Shown one piece after another: positions 1 to 12,248 of a stretch of DNA of 64,000 nucleotides. A program made the position numbers and the translations under genes. Positions within the stretch are counted from its first letter, which is position 1. Each line of letters starts with the position of its first letter. The notes below the pieces were generated by a model. That model had not been told where the DNA came from and did no database searches. It worked only from the letters and a program-made list of their open reading frames with translations. This DNA is from Baylisascaris procyonis (Eukaryota; Nematoda; Chromadorea; Rhabditida; Ascarididae), in NCBI GenBank assembly GCA_037389465.1, contig JAZARR010000197.1:3954501-4018500 (forward strand), given 5' to 3'.

Positions 1-790
1 CAAAACAAAAGAATTTCTGATTAATTAGGTTGTTATCAACGATATCCCTTTCAGCTGCCATTTCCGCCTCTGGTGGTAAGGAAACACTGTCTAGTGAAGG
101 ACGAATCTGCACAAAAGACTATATAATATCAATCAGCATTGCAACAGCGGCGCTTTGAAAATAAAATATACCAAAGAATTATGTGAAATAACACAGGTAA
201 GAAAAAACATAACACCTTAGGATGGGGTGGGCCATAGCTTTTGAAGCTGATAAAAAACACTGCTAACAAAATAAAAAACATCTCTACAAAAATATAGTGA
301 AAAACGTAGAAATATTAAATATAAGGAACACAAATGTGTTTTTAGTGCCTATTTAGGCTATGCTCATTGTAACAACCTTAAGTAAGAGGATAGCGTACTC
401 AAAAGTTTTTTTTAAATCAGATTTTATTACAATCGAACGTTGACAGAGTCAACGAAAAACGGACAGAGACGCAGAGGACAGATGAAAGTTTCAGTCACCA
501 TCATGCGAACGGTCATATTACTATACTCGATAGCCGAAGCTGTAAGTATTATTCGCGCGAATAAAAACAAATGTGGGAAAAGAAAAAAGGTGATTCAGTT
601 GCTGTTTTTTTTTCTAGTTTTATTATCATGTTTTGGTGAATTACAGGTGGTCTCTTCTTCCAAGGATCCATCCGTTACAGTAACCGACTATCTTTGAACA
701 TACAGTACTCTAAGTACAGTCACCTTACGATACGCCAAGAGGGTGTCGTTCAAAGAGGTCTCATGCACAAAGAGAGGGTTTAATGATGAG
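1..790. repeat. Decayed copy of the PIGA-MESD intergenic region and MESD exon 1
   Basis: This stretch aligns by eye, in the same orientation, to three separate blocks further right: about 47320-47362, 50010-50285 and 51640-52100. The join between the first two falls at a shared 'gatatcccctttcag'-like sequence, and the join between the last two near position 330. The copy therefore lacks two pieces present at the functional locus: one of about 2.65 kb that holds PIGA exon 1, and one of about 1.35 kb. Similarity stops near 790 (52100 in the other copy). The direction of the event is inferred: the right copy is taken as the source because it belongs to a complete gene. Confidence 0.85.
482..589 (+). 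pseudogene. MESD exon 1 copy (signal-peptide exon), rest of gene absent
   Basis: A 36-codon open frame starts at ATG 482 and ends at AAG 589, followed by a donor-like GTGATT. It matches the 37-codon first exon of MESD at 51789-51899, including the start MKVS, the hydrophobic core and the donor. The hydrophobic stretch has changed (a glutamate in the core, an arginine and asparagines near the former cleavage site), so signal-peptide function is doubtful. No MESD exon 2, 3 or 4 homologue is visible in the following several kilobases. I read it as a truncated duplicate. Use as an alternative first exon for a gene not in view cannot be excluded. Confidence 0.75.
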
Positions 791-3700
791 AGGTTGATCA
801 ACTGATAACTTCCATATCGAGATATTAACAAAAGCAAATTAGAATAGAAAGGAAACTAACTGAACGAGCAGAACGCGCGTCAATAACGGCCATTACCGAT
901 GTTCATCGCTCATTTCTTCTGTCATCTTCCCAGGTAGAAGGGTTCGTATGCGTGTATAATTCTGTAAGGAACGCAATTGAGGGTGTAGGGGAGTTTATCA
1001 AATTCCCTTACATACAAACGACAAAAGAACAGATTAACTCCAACGCTACTTTGATTACAATTGTAAAGTTTTTTTATTCATCAATAAGCGCTGCTCCCTT
1101 CGAGCAAGTAGATAGGTCTGTAGGATGAAATGCGATAAACGCTGTTACTACTTTTAAAGATCTTTAAATAAAATCCTAACTTCGGGCCAACAGTCCTTGT
1201 ATTTCTTCAGCTTGCACCTCTCTTTTTTAGTTTTAGCTTCCTCTTAAATTTATTTATTTCAGTATTTTCTTCCTTTTTCTATATTGAAATAATAAATCAA
1301 CGAAACAATAAATCCAAATAATTGTCGACTGCTACATTTGGGGTAGATGCTTCCTTGCATCGCAGTTTTCATAAAAACAGTGGATCCGTTTGACGGAAGA
1401 AAAACTTTCCTTTCCTCATTTCCATAATATAACCCCTCAAAAAGCCTCAGCTAAAGTGTTAAGTAAACCTACTTCCTCGCTGATGAAATGTTTGTCAAAC
1501 AATGTGCCATCCTCTAAGAAATGAAAAAATAGTCCAGTCATATAATCCTTTGGCCAACAAGCCAAACGCCCTTATTCATGGCACGATGAGTGTACGATTT
1601 TGTCTATTAGCCAAAACTTAAAAACATATTTTTTGAACGATAATAATAGTGGTAAAATTATATTCAAACACAAAAAAGACATCAGTTATGCGAGAATCAA
1701 GCAATAAGAGCAAAAAATGCGACTACTAACAAAGACTTACCAATTACTGAAATTCCCCCAACCATACGTTCGCTTTGCCGCACGCACTACTATCTTGTCT
1801 GTTGAATACTGCAATTGCGTAACAGACCGTTTCGATTTTCTTCATGGTCCGTTCTAAAAATCGAAATGCTGTTTCTTTTCGCCGTTTCAAAAGTAACGAA
1901 AAAGAACGACAAGAAATATTTTATAAAACGATATGCGCAGAACGATGAAAAATGACAATGAAAAACATTTCAAAAACGATGAATAAAAGTCGAACATATA
2001 AGGCTAACATTAATAGTAGTTTAATAAACGAAAACAAATCGCTGGACCCCTAAACTGAGTTGCATTTCATAGTTGCATCCCAACTGTATGCCCCAAAACG
2101 ACCGCTCTTTGCAACGGCTTGCAAGCTCATGTGCCAACGATGCAGTGTAAAGAATCGAAAATAAAAATCTGCATTAAGTGTTATGCAAGACATGCTGGTA
2201 GGCTCATTTTAGGAATGAGATCGCGTGAAAGAATTCAGCTCATTACTGAATTTTGCCTGTTGGTTTACAGTTTAGAAAGCAAATGACAGCAAAAAAGTAG
2301 TTCGGAAAACGATTTGACAAGGAGAACAACGCTTCGCACGTGTAAAATGACATTAGAAGACCGCTGAAATGCCTTTAACACAGAACATCAATGGGCACTT
2401 ATATGACTTCCGACACCAATCTCCTCCCCCCAAAAGGAGATCGATCCTTGACGGGCTGAACACCTCTATGACTTGAAATTTGAGGCAAATTTGAGGCATT
2501 TCTTGAGCGAGAAAACGCTTTTAAAACCCTCACCTAAACGTGTAAGCAACGTTTTTGTTTTTAACACAAATTTTCATCTTAAAAAATCTAACAGCGATAA
2601 CATTTATTTTTGGAATGTAATATTGCAGCGGTCCTATAAAACTTACAAGTTTTCCTAACGTCAATGTCAAGCAAGACAATGCAATATTTCAATTTGTAAC
2701 TCGTCCCTAACCGAAACATTAAAACTGCTCATTATAGCCTTTATTTTGATACTCTTCATTCAATAGCGGAGTGGAAGAGAGAGATAGAGAATCGTACAAG
2801 GGGAAGGATCGATTCCTACATGAATAGACGAAAAAAGAAACAGTGAAAAATAGGCGGAAAACTACTATAAACAACGTCAGGGAAACAGTAAACGATCAAA
2901 AAGAAAGCGCATTGTTTTCATACCTCTAATAGGTTCACCAAGTAACGCTTCAGCTGAACATTTCAAGAATGAGTTTACTTTCAATGCGACAGAATATTTG
3001 AAATTTCAGATGGTATGAATCGATTTTCTTACGATTTATTGGGGCTAGATAAATGCAATACTGGGAAGGGGGAAAGGAGTTAGCGTCTCTATGAGGACAA
3101 AATAACAACAATGACACAAATATCCCACTGAAGTCGTATGAGACTTTTATTTAGCTGAGTATCACCGTAGTCACGAAACAATTGGAGATATGCAACAACG
3201 GCTGTCATCAATATCTACTATCGCAGTTGAGCAAATCAGATATCATCGGCTACACAAATAGTATCAAGCGATGACGTCATGCCCACCACGAACTGTGCAA
3301 ATCAAGAGAAAAAAATTACACTCTTGCCCCACAATAAACCGATCAAAAACTTGCGCGTACAACTGCGATATTCAAGATCTGAATATACGAAAAGACAGAG
3401 TAACCGAGAAAGAAAAATACATAAAAAACGTATAAAAAATATACGAAAACACATACAAATATATGCGTACAAACAAACAAATAAATATAGGCATATACAT
3501 ATATAAATACATATAGACGCATATACGAACCTAAATCTACGTGCACAAATTCATAACCATAAGGATCTATTCTTTTCTATTTCAATCCCTCTCAACATCC
3601 ATTCTTTTCCCTCTCTTATACCCCCTCATTGATGACATCACAGAATGAATTCAACAAAGCAATGATCGTTAAAACCATTAACAAGAGTAGGGAAACGTTC

Positions 3701-4639
3701 AACAACTGCGTAAACGATTCCCTCTCGCCCAATGTTACCCTCAGCACCACTAACCAACTGACCGCACTCTGCATAAGCAAAAGACGTTAATGGCTTTCGC
3801 ATCGACGCGCACTAATCTAACATCTTCACCCATCCCGCCATAACGAACAACCATTCAACGCAACATCACGTATCTACTAAAACATTGAGTGGAGGGAATT
3901 TTGTTGCTGGAGAGGAGGAAATGACAGAAGGACGATTAAGGAGACGGGAAAGAAAATGACGACTAAGGAGATGGGAAATGGGAAGTAAAACTATAAATGA
4001 CAAGCACAAATCAACATATTCATCAAAAACAATCGCCACCGGACGGATACTTATTGAGGAATTCCGATGAGAACAACATTGTAAATTCACATTTTAAAGT
4101 CAACAGTGAAACAAACTTTTCTGAAAAAAATAAACTGTACAGCACGTTATCGTCATGTGTTTAGGTAGAGGAAGCAACAAGTGAGGCAGAAATTCCCCAG
4201 CTGAAAGATATGCGGGACTACTTTAAGTTTTGTTGCCGGGCCTCAATCAGTGGAAAAATTCGCTTCAAAAAGAGCAAAACAATCCGTCCGAATTGCTGCT
4301 TTCGGAGCAGCACAGAGCACATATACACGCACAAAATACCCAATGCAAAACACAATGAACATAACACATTGGCAAGCATCAATGACTTGTACAACTGTGA
4401 ACACCTACAACTTCAAGCATCTTTCAATATTCTCTCGTATATCTCGTATCCCTCTAACCAATGGCTGCACTTACGCTCCACTATGAGGTCTTTACCCGCC
4501 AAAATAATACACTTTTTCCTGTTTATAAATCTGGGTATAAATAATGACACAAATATGGCCTATTTTACCCGCTGCGCAAAATATCATCCATGAGTGGGAG
4601 AGGAGAGTACATGGGGAAGGACTGAAAAACCCTCAACAG
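791..4639. other. Non-coding, AT-rich, no gene recognised
   Basis: No exon with protein similarity and matching splice sites was found on either strand. The frames present are short and of biased composition. Positions 3420-3535 are a low-complexity stretch of alternating a, t, c and g around 'acatata', which creates meaningless open frames on both strands. Confidence 0.6.
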
Positions 4640-5595
4640 TGCAGTAGGAACGTAGAACTCTGGGAAGGTTAATTGCAAGTAGCACTCCCAGAATTCCCCC
4701 ACAATAGCATCTCTCTTCCACACACTTTTGAGGAATACATTAAAATTCGTAAATACTACGAAGTACCGTGGAGTAATAAATCAGTAATCCCTTCACGATA
4801 AGGAAATGACCCATGATCCCTCCCTTTTTACCCGCTTGTATTCCACATTCCTATCGATAAAATAATATGGACAAGAGGATACCCTCGCACCATGAGGGTG
4901 GTCGTTAATCCATAGCTGCAGCGTGTACCCTCTTGGTGTGCATCGATATTTCAGGCCAATAATACACTTGCCGTGCTGCACGATGCTTCTCTTCAGAAGC
5001 CACCAGTTTCGAATGTTCGCGCATTCCTGTGGCCTTAAGTAATGCGGTGACGAACCCTGCAACTCATACCTCAGAAAGAACGTCGAGTGCACATGACGAG
5101 TTTGTGAACAATTTATTTCCATTTCGAGACAACTTTCAGCTTGAAAAGCTCGAGAAGTATGCTGTCAGAGCATGGATCTTGGATTCCTACCTCTTCCGTC
5201 TATGCTCAATGGTGCTCATTCTCTGAGACCGTTTGACAGACCCAAGCTATAGGGAGGGCACCATCGTTCAAACTCAGGAGGCGCTGGCTGTACCCTTCGA
5301 GTGCAGGGGATCGTCGTTGTCCGTAAAACAACAGCAGAACTATTCACACACTTGACAACGCAGAAAACAGAAGAAGCTCTTTCAGGCTTCATAACCCCAA
5401 AACGACCCTTGAGATTTCAAGCTTTGCAACGTCACCCGATAAAGCACCACCAAGTCTCGAGACTAGAAATTTCATCACATAATAGCCTCTTTCATTTTTG
5501 GCAACGATTTTATGATATCGAAATGGACTTAAGGAAAGTCAGCATCAGTGACCGAGATTTCTCACAGGAAGATGCCAAATAACCCTTCAGGAATA
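4640..5595. repeat. Decayed copy of the PIGA exon 8 region (42.03-42.94 kb)
   Basis: The sequence matches about 42035-42945 in the same orientation over nearly all its length, with scattered substitutions and small gaps. The functional copy has about 100 bp (around 42735-42835) that are missing here near 5370. The copy ends where the 62-bp satellite begins, near 5600. It therefore lies directly against the satellite's left edge. Confidence 0.9.
4873..5056 (-). pseudogene. PIGA exon 8 copy, disabled
   Basis: This is the counterpart of PIGA exon 8 (42238-42421). Read in the PIGA frame it still encodes recognisable pieces such as EEKHRAAR and YYWPEIS. The frame then meets an in-frame TAA where the functional exon has a glutamate codon (AAMSE becomes AAMD-stop). 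The 3' splice donor is also lost: the functional CAG|GTCC reads CTTGTCC here. No other PIGA exon is found nearby. The two lesions and the isolation show a non-functional fragment. Confidence 0.85.
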
Positions 5596-5599
5596 TTAA

Positions 5600-8500
5600 C
5601 CCTCCCTCCCTTCAGCAAACAGCCACTTACAAGCACGCTTGATTAGCCACGATCCACCCTCCCTCCCTCCCTTCATCAAACAGCCACTTACAAACACGCT
5701 TGAGTAGCCACGATCCCACCCTCCCTCCCTGCCTTCAGCAAACAGCCACTTACAAACACGCTTGAGTAGCCACGATACCACCCTCCCTCCCTCCCTTCAG
5801 CAAACAGCCACTTACAAACACGCTTGAGTAGCCACGATCCCACCCTCCCTTCAGCAAACAGCCACTTACAAACACGCTTGAGTAGCCACGATCCCACCCT
5901 CCCTCCCTCCCTTCAGCAAACAGCCACTTACAAGCACGCTTGACTAGCCACGATCCACCCTCCCTCCCTTCCTTCACCAAACAGCCACTTACAAACACGC
6001 TTGAGTAGCCACGATCCCACCCTCCCTCCCTCCCTTCAGCAAACAGCCACTTACAAACACGCTTGAGTAGCCACGATCCCACCCTCCCTCCCTCCCTTCA
6101 GCAAACAGCCACTTACAAACACGCTTGAGTAGCCACGATCCCACCCTCCCTCCCTCCCTTCAGCAAACAGCCACTTACAAACACGCTTGAGTAGCCACGA
6201 TCCCACCCTCCCTCCCTCCCTTCAGCAAACAGCCACTTACAAACACGCTTGAGTAGCCACGATCCCACCCTCCCTCCCTCCCTTCAGCAAACAGCCACTT
6301 ACAAACACGCTTGAGTAGCCACGATCCCACCCTCCCTCCCTCCCTTCAGCAAACAGCCACTTACAAACACGCTTGAGTAGCCACGATCCCACCCCCCTCC
6401 CTCCCTTCAGCAAACAGCCACTTACAAACACGCTTGAGTAGCCACGATCCCACCCTCCCTCCCTCCCTTCAGCAAACAGCCACTTACAAACACGCTTGAG
6501 TAGCCACGATCCCACCCTCCCTTCAGCAAACAGCCACTTACAAACACGCTTGAGTAGCCACGATCCCACCCTCCCTCCCTCCCTTCAGCAAACAGCCACT
6601 TACAAGCACGCTTGACTAGCCACGATCCACCCTCCCTCCCTCCCTTCAGCAAACAGCCACTTACAAACACGCTTGAGTAGCCACGATCCCACCCTCCCTT
6701 CAGCAAACAGCCACTTACAAACACGCTTGAGTAGCCACGATCCCACCCTCCCTCCCTCCCTTCAGCAAACAGCCACTTACAAGCACGCTTGACTAGCCAC
6801 GATCCACCCTCCCTCCCTCCCTTCAGCAAACAGCCACTTACAAACACGCTTGAGTAGCCACGATCCCACCCTCCCTCCCTCCCTTCAGCAAACAGCCACT
6901 TACAAGCACGCTTGACTAGCCACGATCCACCCTCCCTCCCTCCCTTCAGCAAACAGCCACTTACAAACACGCTTGAGTAGCCACGATCCCACCCTCCCTC
7001 CCTCCCTTCAGCAAACAGCCACTTACAAACACGCTTGAGTAGCCACGATCCCACCCTCCCTCCCTCCCTTCAGCAAACAGCCACTTACAAACACGCTTGA
7101 GTAGCCACGATCCCACCCTCCCTCCCTCCCTTCAGCAAACAGCCACTTACAAACACGCTTGAGTAGCCACGATCCCACCCTCCCTCCCTCCCTTCAGCAA
7201 ACAGCCACTTACAAACACGCTTGAGTAGCCACGATCCCACCCTCCCTCCCTCCCTTCAGCAAACAGCCACTTACAAACACGCTTGAGTAGCCACGATCCC
7301 ACCCTCCCTTCAGCAAACAGCCACTTACAAACACGCTTGAGTAGCCACGATCCCACCCTCCCTTCAGCAAACAGCCACTTACAAACACGCTTGAGTAGCC
7401 ACGATCCCACCCTCCCTTCAGCAAACAGCCACTTACAAACACGCTTGAGTAGCCACGATCCCACCCTCCCTCCCTCCCTTCAGCAAACAGCCACTTACAA
7501 GCACGCTTGACTAGCCACGATCCACCCTCCCTCCCTCCCTTCAGCAAACAGCCACTTACAAACACGCTTGAGTAGCCACGATCCCACCCTCCCTCCCTCC
7601 CTTCAGCAAACAGCCACTTACAAACACGCTTGAGTAGCCACGATCCCACTCTCCCTCCCTCCCTTCAGCAAACAGCCACTTACAAACACGCTTGAGTAGC
7701 CACGATCCCACCCTCCCTCCCTCCCTTCAGCAAACAGCCACTTACAAGCACGCTTGACTAGCCACGATCCACCCTCCCTCCCTCCCTTCAGCAAACAGCC
7801 ACTTACAAACACGCTTGAGTAGCCACGATCCCACCCTCCCTCCCTCCCTTCAGCAAACAGCCACTTACAAACACGCTTGAGTAGCCACGATCCCACCCTC
7901 CCTCCCTCCCTTCAGCAAACAGCCACTTACAAACACGCTTGAGTAGCCACGATCCCACCCTCCCTCCCTCCCTTCAGCAAACAGCCACTTACAAACACGC
8001 TTGAGTAGCCACGATCCCACCCTCCCTCCCTCCCTTCAGCAAACAGCCACTTACAAACACGCTTGAGTAGCCACGATCCCACCCTCCCTCCCTCCCTTCA
8101 GCAAACAGCCACTTACAAGCACGCTTGACTAGCCACGATCCACCCTCCCTCCCTCCCTTCAGCAAACAGCCACTTACAAACACGCTTGAGTAGCCACGAT
8201 CCCACCCTCCCTCCCTCCCTTCAGCAAACAGCCACTTACAAACACGCTTGAGTAGCCACGATCCCACCCTCCCTCCCTCCCTTCAGCAAACAGCCACTTA
8301 CAAACACGCTTGAGTACCCACGATCCCACCCTCCCTCCCTCCCTTCAGCAAACAGCCACTTACAAGCACGCTTGACTAGCCACGATCCCACCCCCTCTCC
8401 CTCCCTTCAGCAAGTGGCCACTTACAAACACGCTTGAGTAGCCACGATCCCACCCTCCCTCCCTCCCTTCAGCAAACAGCCACTTACAAACACGCTTGAG

Positions 8501-11500
8501 TAGCCACGATCCCACCCTCCCTCCCTCCCTTCAGCAAACAGCCACTTACAAACACGCTTGAGTAGCCACGATCCCACCCTCCCTCCCTCCCTTCAGCAAA
8601 CAGCCACTTACAAACACGCTTGAGTAGCCACGATCCCACCCTACCTCCCTCCCTTCAGCAAACAGCCACTTACAAACACGCTTGAGTACCCACGATCCCA
8701 CCCTCCCTCCCTCCCTTCAGCAAACAGCCACTTACAAGCACGCTTGACTAGCCACGATCCCACCCCCTCTCCCTCCCTTCAGCAAGTGGCCACTTACAAA
8801 CACGCTTGAGTAGCCACGATCCCACCCTCCCTCCCTCCCTTCAGCAAACAGCCACTTACAAACACGCTTGAGTAGCCACGATCCCACCCTCCCTCCCTCC
8901 CTTCAGCAAACAGCCACTTACAAACACGCTTGAGTAGCCACGATCCCACCCTCCCTCCCTCCCTTCAGCAAACAGCCACTTACAAACACGCTTGAGTAGC
9001 CACGATCCCACCCTCCCTCCCTCCCTTCAGCAAACAGCCACTTACAAACACGCTTGAGTAGCCACGATCCCACCCTCCCTCCCTCCCTTCAGCAAACAGC
9101 CACTTACAAACACGCTTGAGTAGCCACGATCCCACCCTCCCTCCCTCCCTTCAGCAAACAGCCACTTACAAACACGCTTGAGTAGCCACGATCCCACCCT
9201 CCCTCCCTCCCTTCAGCAAACAGCCACTTACAAACACGCTTGAGTACCCACGATCCCACCCTCCCTCCCTCCCTTCAGCAAACAGCCACTTACAAGCACG
9301 CTTGACTAGCCACGATCCCACCCCCTCTCCCTCCCTTCAGCAAGTGGCCACTTACAAACACGCTTGAGTAGCCACGATCCCACCCTCCCTCCCTCCCTTC
9401 AGCAAACAGCCACTTACAAACACGCTTGAGTAGCCACGATCCCACCCTCCCTCCCTCCCTTCAGCAAACAGCCACTTACAAACACGCTTGAGTAGCCACG
9501 ATCCCACCCTCCCTCCCTCCCTTCAGCAAACAGCCACTTACAAACACGCTTGAGTAGCCACGATCCCACCCTCCCTCCCTCCCTTCAGCAAACAGCCACT
9601 TACAAACACGCTTGAGTAGCCACGATCCCACCCTCCCTCCCTCCCTTCAGCAAACAGCCACTTACAAACACGCTTGAGTAGCCACGATCCCACCCTCCCT
9701 CCCTCCCTTCAGCAAACAGCCACTTACAAACACGCTTGAGTAGCCACGATCCCACCCTCCCTCCCTCCCTTCAGCAAATAGCCACTTACAAACACGCTTG
9801 AGTAGCCACGATCCCACCCTCCCTCCCTCCCTTCAGCAAACAGCCACTTACAAACACGCTTGAGTAGCCACGATCCCACCCTCCCTCCCTCCCTTCAGCA
9901 AACAGCCACTTACAAACACGCTTGAGTAGCCACGATCCCACCCTCCCTCCCTCCCTTCAGCAAACAGCCACTTACAAACACGCTTGAGTAGCCACGATCC
10001 CACCCTCCCTCCCTCCCTTCAGCAAACAGCCACTTACAAACACGCTTGAGTAGCCACGATCCCACCCTCCCTCCCTCCCTTCAGCAAACAGCCACTTACA
10101 AACACGCTTGAGTAGCCACGATCCCACCCTCCCTCCCTCCCTTCAGCAAACAGCCACTTACAAGCACGCTTGACTAGCCACGATCCCACCCCTCTCCCTC
10201 CCTTCAGCAAGTGGCCACTTACAAACACGCTTGAGTAGCCACGATCCCACCCTCCCTCCCTCCCTTCAGCAAACAGCCACTTACAAACACGCTTGAGTAG
10301 CCACGATCCCACCCTCCCTCCCTCCCTTCAGCAAACAGCCACTTACAAACACGCTTGAGTAGCCACGATCCCACCCTCCCTCCCTCCCTTCAGCAAACAG
10401 CCACTTACAAACACGCTTGAGTAGCCACGATCCCACCCTCCCTCCCTCCCTTCAGCAAACAGCCACTTACAAGCACGCTTGACTAGCCACGATCCCACCC
10501 CCTCTCCCTCCCTTCAGCAAGTGGCCACTTACAAACACGCTTGAGTAGCCACGATCCCACCCTCCCTCCCTCCCTTCAGCAAACAGCCACTTACAAACAC
10601 GCTTGAGTAGCCACGATCCCACCCTCCCTCCCTCCCTTCAGCAAACAGCCACTTACAAACACGCTTGAGTAGCCACGATCCCACCCTCCCTCCCTCCCTT
10701 CAGCAAACAGCCACTTACAAACACGCTTGAGTAGCCACGATCCCACCCTCCCTCCCTCCCTTCAGCAAACAGCCACTTACAAACACGCTTGAGTAGCCAC
10801 GATCCCACCCTCCCTCCTTCCCTTCAGCAAACAGCCACTTACAAACACGCTTGAGTAGCCACGATCCCACCCTCCCTCCCTCCCTTCAGCAAACAGCCAC
10901 TTACAAACACGCTTGAGTAGCCACGATCCCACCCTCCCTCCCTCCCTTCAGCAAACAGCCACTTACAAACACGCTTGAGTAGCCACGATCCCACCCTCCC
11001 TCCCTCCCTTCAGCAAACAGCCACTTACAAACACGCTTGAGTAGCCACGATCCCACCCTCCCTCCCTCCCTTCAGCAAACAGCCACTTACAAACACGCTT
11101 GAGTAGCCACGATCCCACCCTCCCTCCCTCCCTTCAGCAAACAGCCACTTACAAACACGCTTGAGTAGCCACGATCCCACCCTCCCTCCCTCCCTTCAGC
11201 AAACAGCCACTTACAAGCACGCTTGACTAGCCACGATCCCACCCCCTCTCCCTCCCTTCAGCAAGTGGCCACTTACAAACACGCTTGAGTAGCCACGATC
11301 CCACCCTCCCTCCCTCCCTTCAGCAAACAGCCACTTACAAACACGCTTGAGTAGCCACGATCCCACCCTCCCTCCCTCCCTTCAGCAAACAGCCACTTAC
11401 AAACACGCTTGAGTAGCCACGATCCCACCCTCCCTCCCTCCCTTCAGCAAACAGCCACTTACAAACACGCTTGAGTAGCCACGATCCCACCCTCCCTCCC

Positions 11501-12248
11501 TCCCTTCAGCAAACAGCCACTTACAAACACGCTTGAGTAGCCACGATCCCACCCTCCCTCCCTCCCTTCAGCAAACAGCCACTTACAAACACGCTTGAGT
11601 AGCCACGATCCCACCCTCCCTCCCTCCCTTCAGCAAACAGCCACTTACAAGCACGCTTGACTAGCCACGATCCCACCCCCTCTCCCTCCCTTCAGCAAGT
11701 GGCCACTTACAAACACGCTTGAGTAGCCACGATCCCACCCTCCCTCCCTCCCTTCAGCAAACAGCCACTTACAAACACGCTTGAGTAGCCACGATCCCAC
11801 CCTCCCTCCCTCCCTTCAGCAAACAGCCACTTACAAACACGCTTGAGTAGCCACGATCCCACCCTCCCTCCCTCCCTTCAGCAAACAGCCACTTACAAAC
11901 ACGCTTGAGTAGCCACGATCCCACCCTCCCTCCCTCCCTTCAGCAAACAGCCACTTACAAACACGCTTGAGTAGCCACGATCCCACCCTCCCTCCCTCCC
12001 TTCAGCAAACAGCCACTTACAAACACGCTTGAGTAGCCACGATCCCACCCTCCCTCCCTCCCTTCAGCAAACAGCCACTTACAAACACGCTTGAGTAGCC
12101 ACGATCCCACCCTCCCTCCCTCCCTTCAGCAAACAGCCACTTACAAGCACGCTTGACTAGCCACGATCCCACCCCCTCTCCCTCCCTTCAGCAAGTGGCC
12201 ACTTACAAACACGCTTGAGTAGCCACGATCCCACCCTCCCTCCCTCCC
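5600..12248. repeat. 62-bp satellite array, about 107 units, G-quadruplex-prone on the minus strand
   Basis: The array is head-to-tail, with consecutive 'cgcttgag' landmarks exactly 62 bp apart over most of its length. Each unit has a C-rich block (CCCACCCTCCCTCCCTCCC on the + strand) followed by a mixed segment containing 'cagcaaacagccacttac'. Variants include a 54-bp unit lacking 8 bp of the C-rich block, a 61-bp unit with 'ttgactagccacgatccacc', and a unit with 'ttgactag' followed by 'caagtggcc'. The left part (to about 8340) holds the 54- and 61-bp types; the right part holds the 'caagtggcc' type. Open frames on the minus strand repeat every three units (186 bp) and are a by-product of the repeat, not genes. 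Confidence 0.97.

Noticed and set aside
4793..5122. 109-residue minus-strand frame
   Set aside because: It runs in a different frame through the PIGA exon 8 pseudo-exon; the homology is in the other frame.
5596..10312. Series of minus-strand open frames of 60-210 residues with KRVCKWLFAEG-type repeats
   Set aside because: They are the translation of the 62-bp satellite. Since 62 is not a multiple of three, all three frames appear in turn every 186 bp. There is no start, splice or composition evidence of a gene.
5600..12248. CRISPR-like array
   Set aside because: The units are contiguous copies without unique spacers, in eukaryotic DNA.
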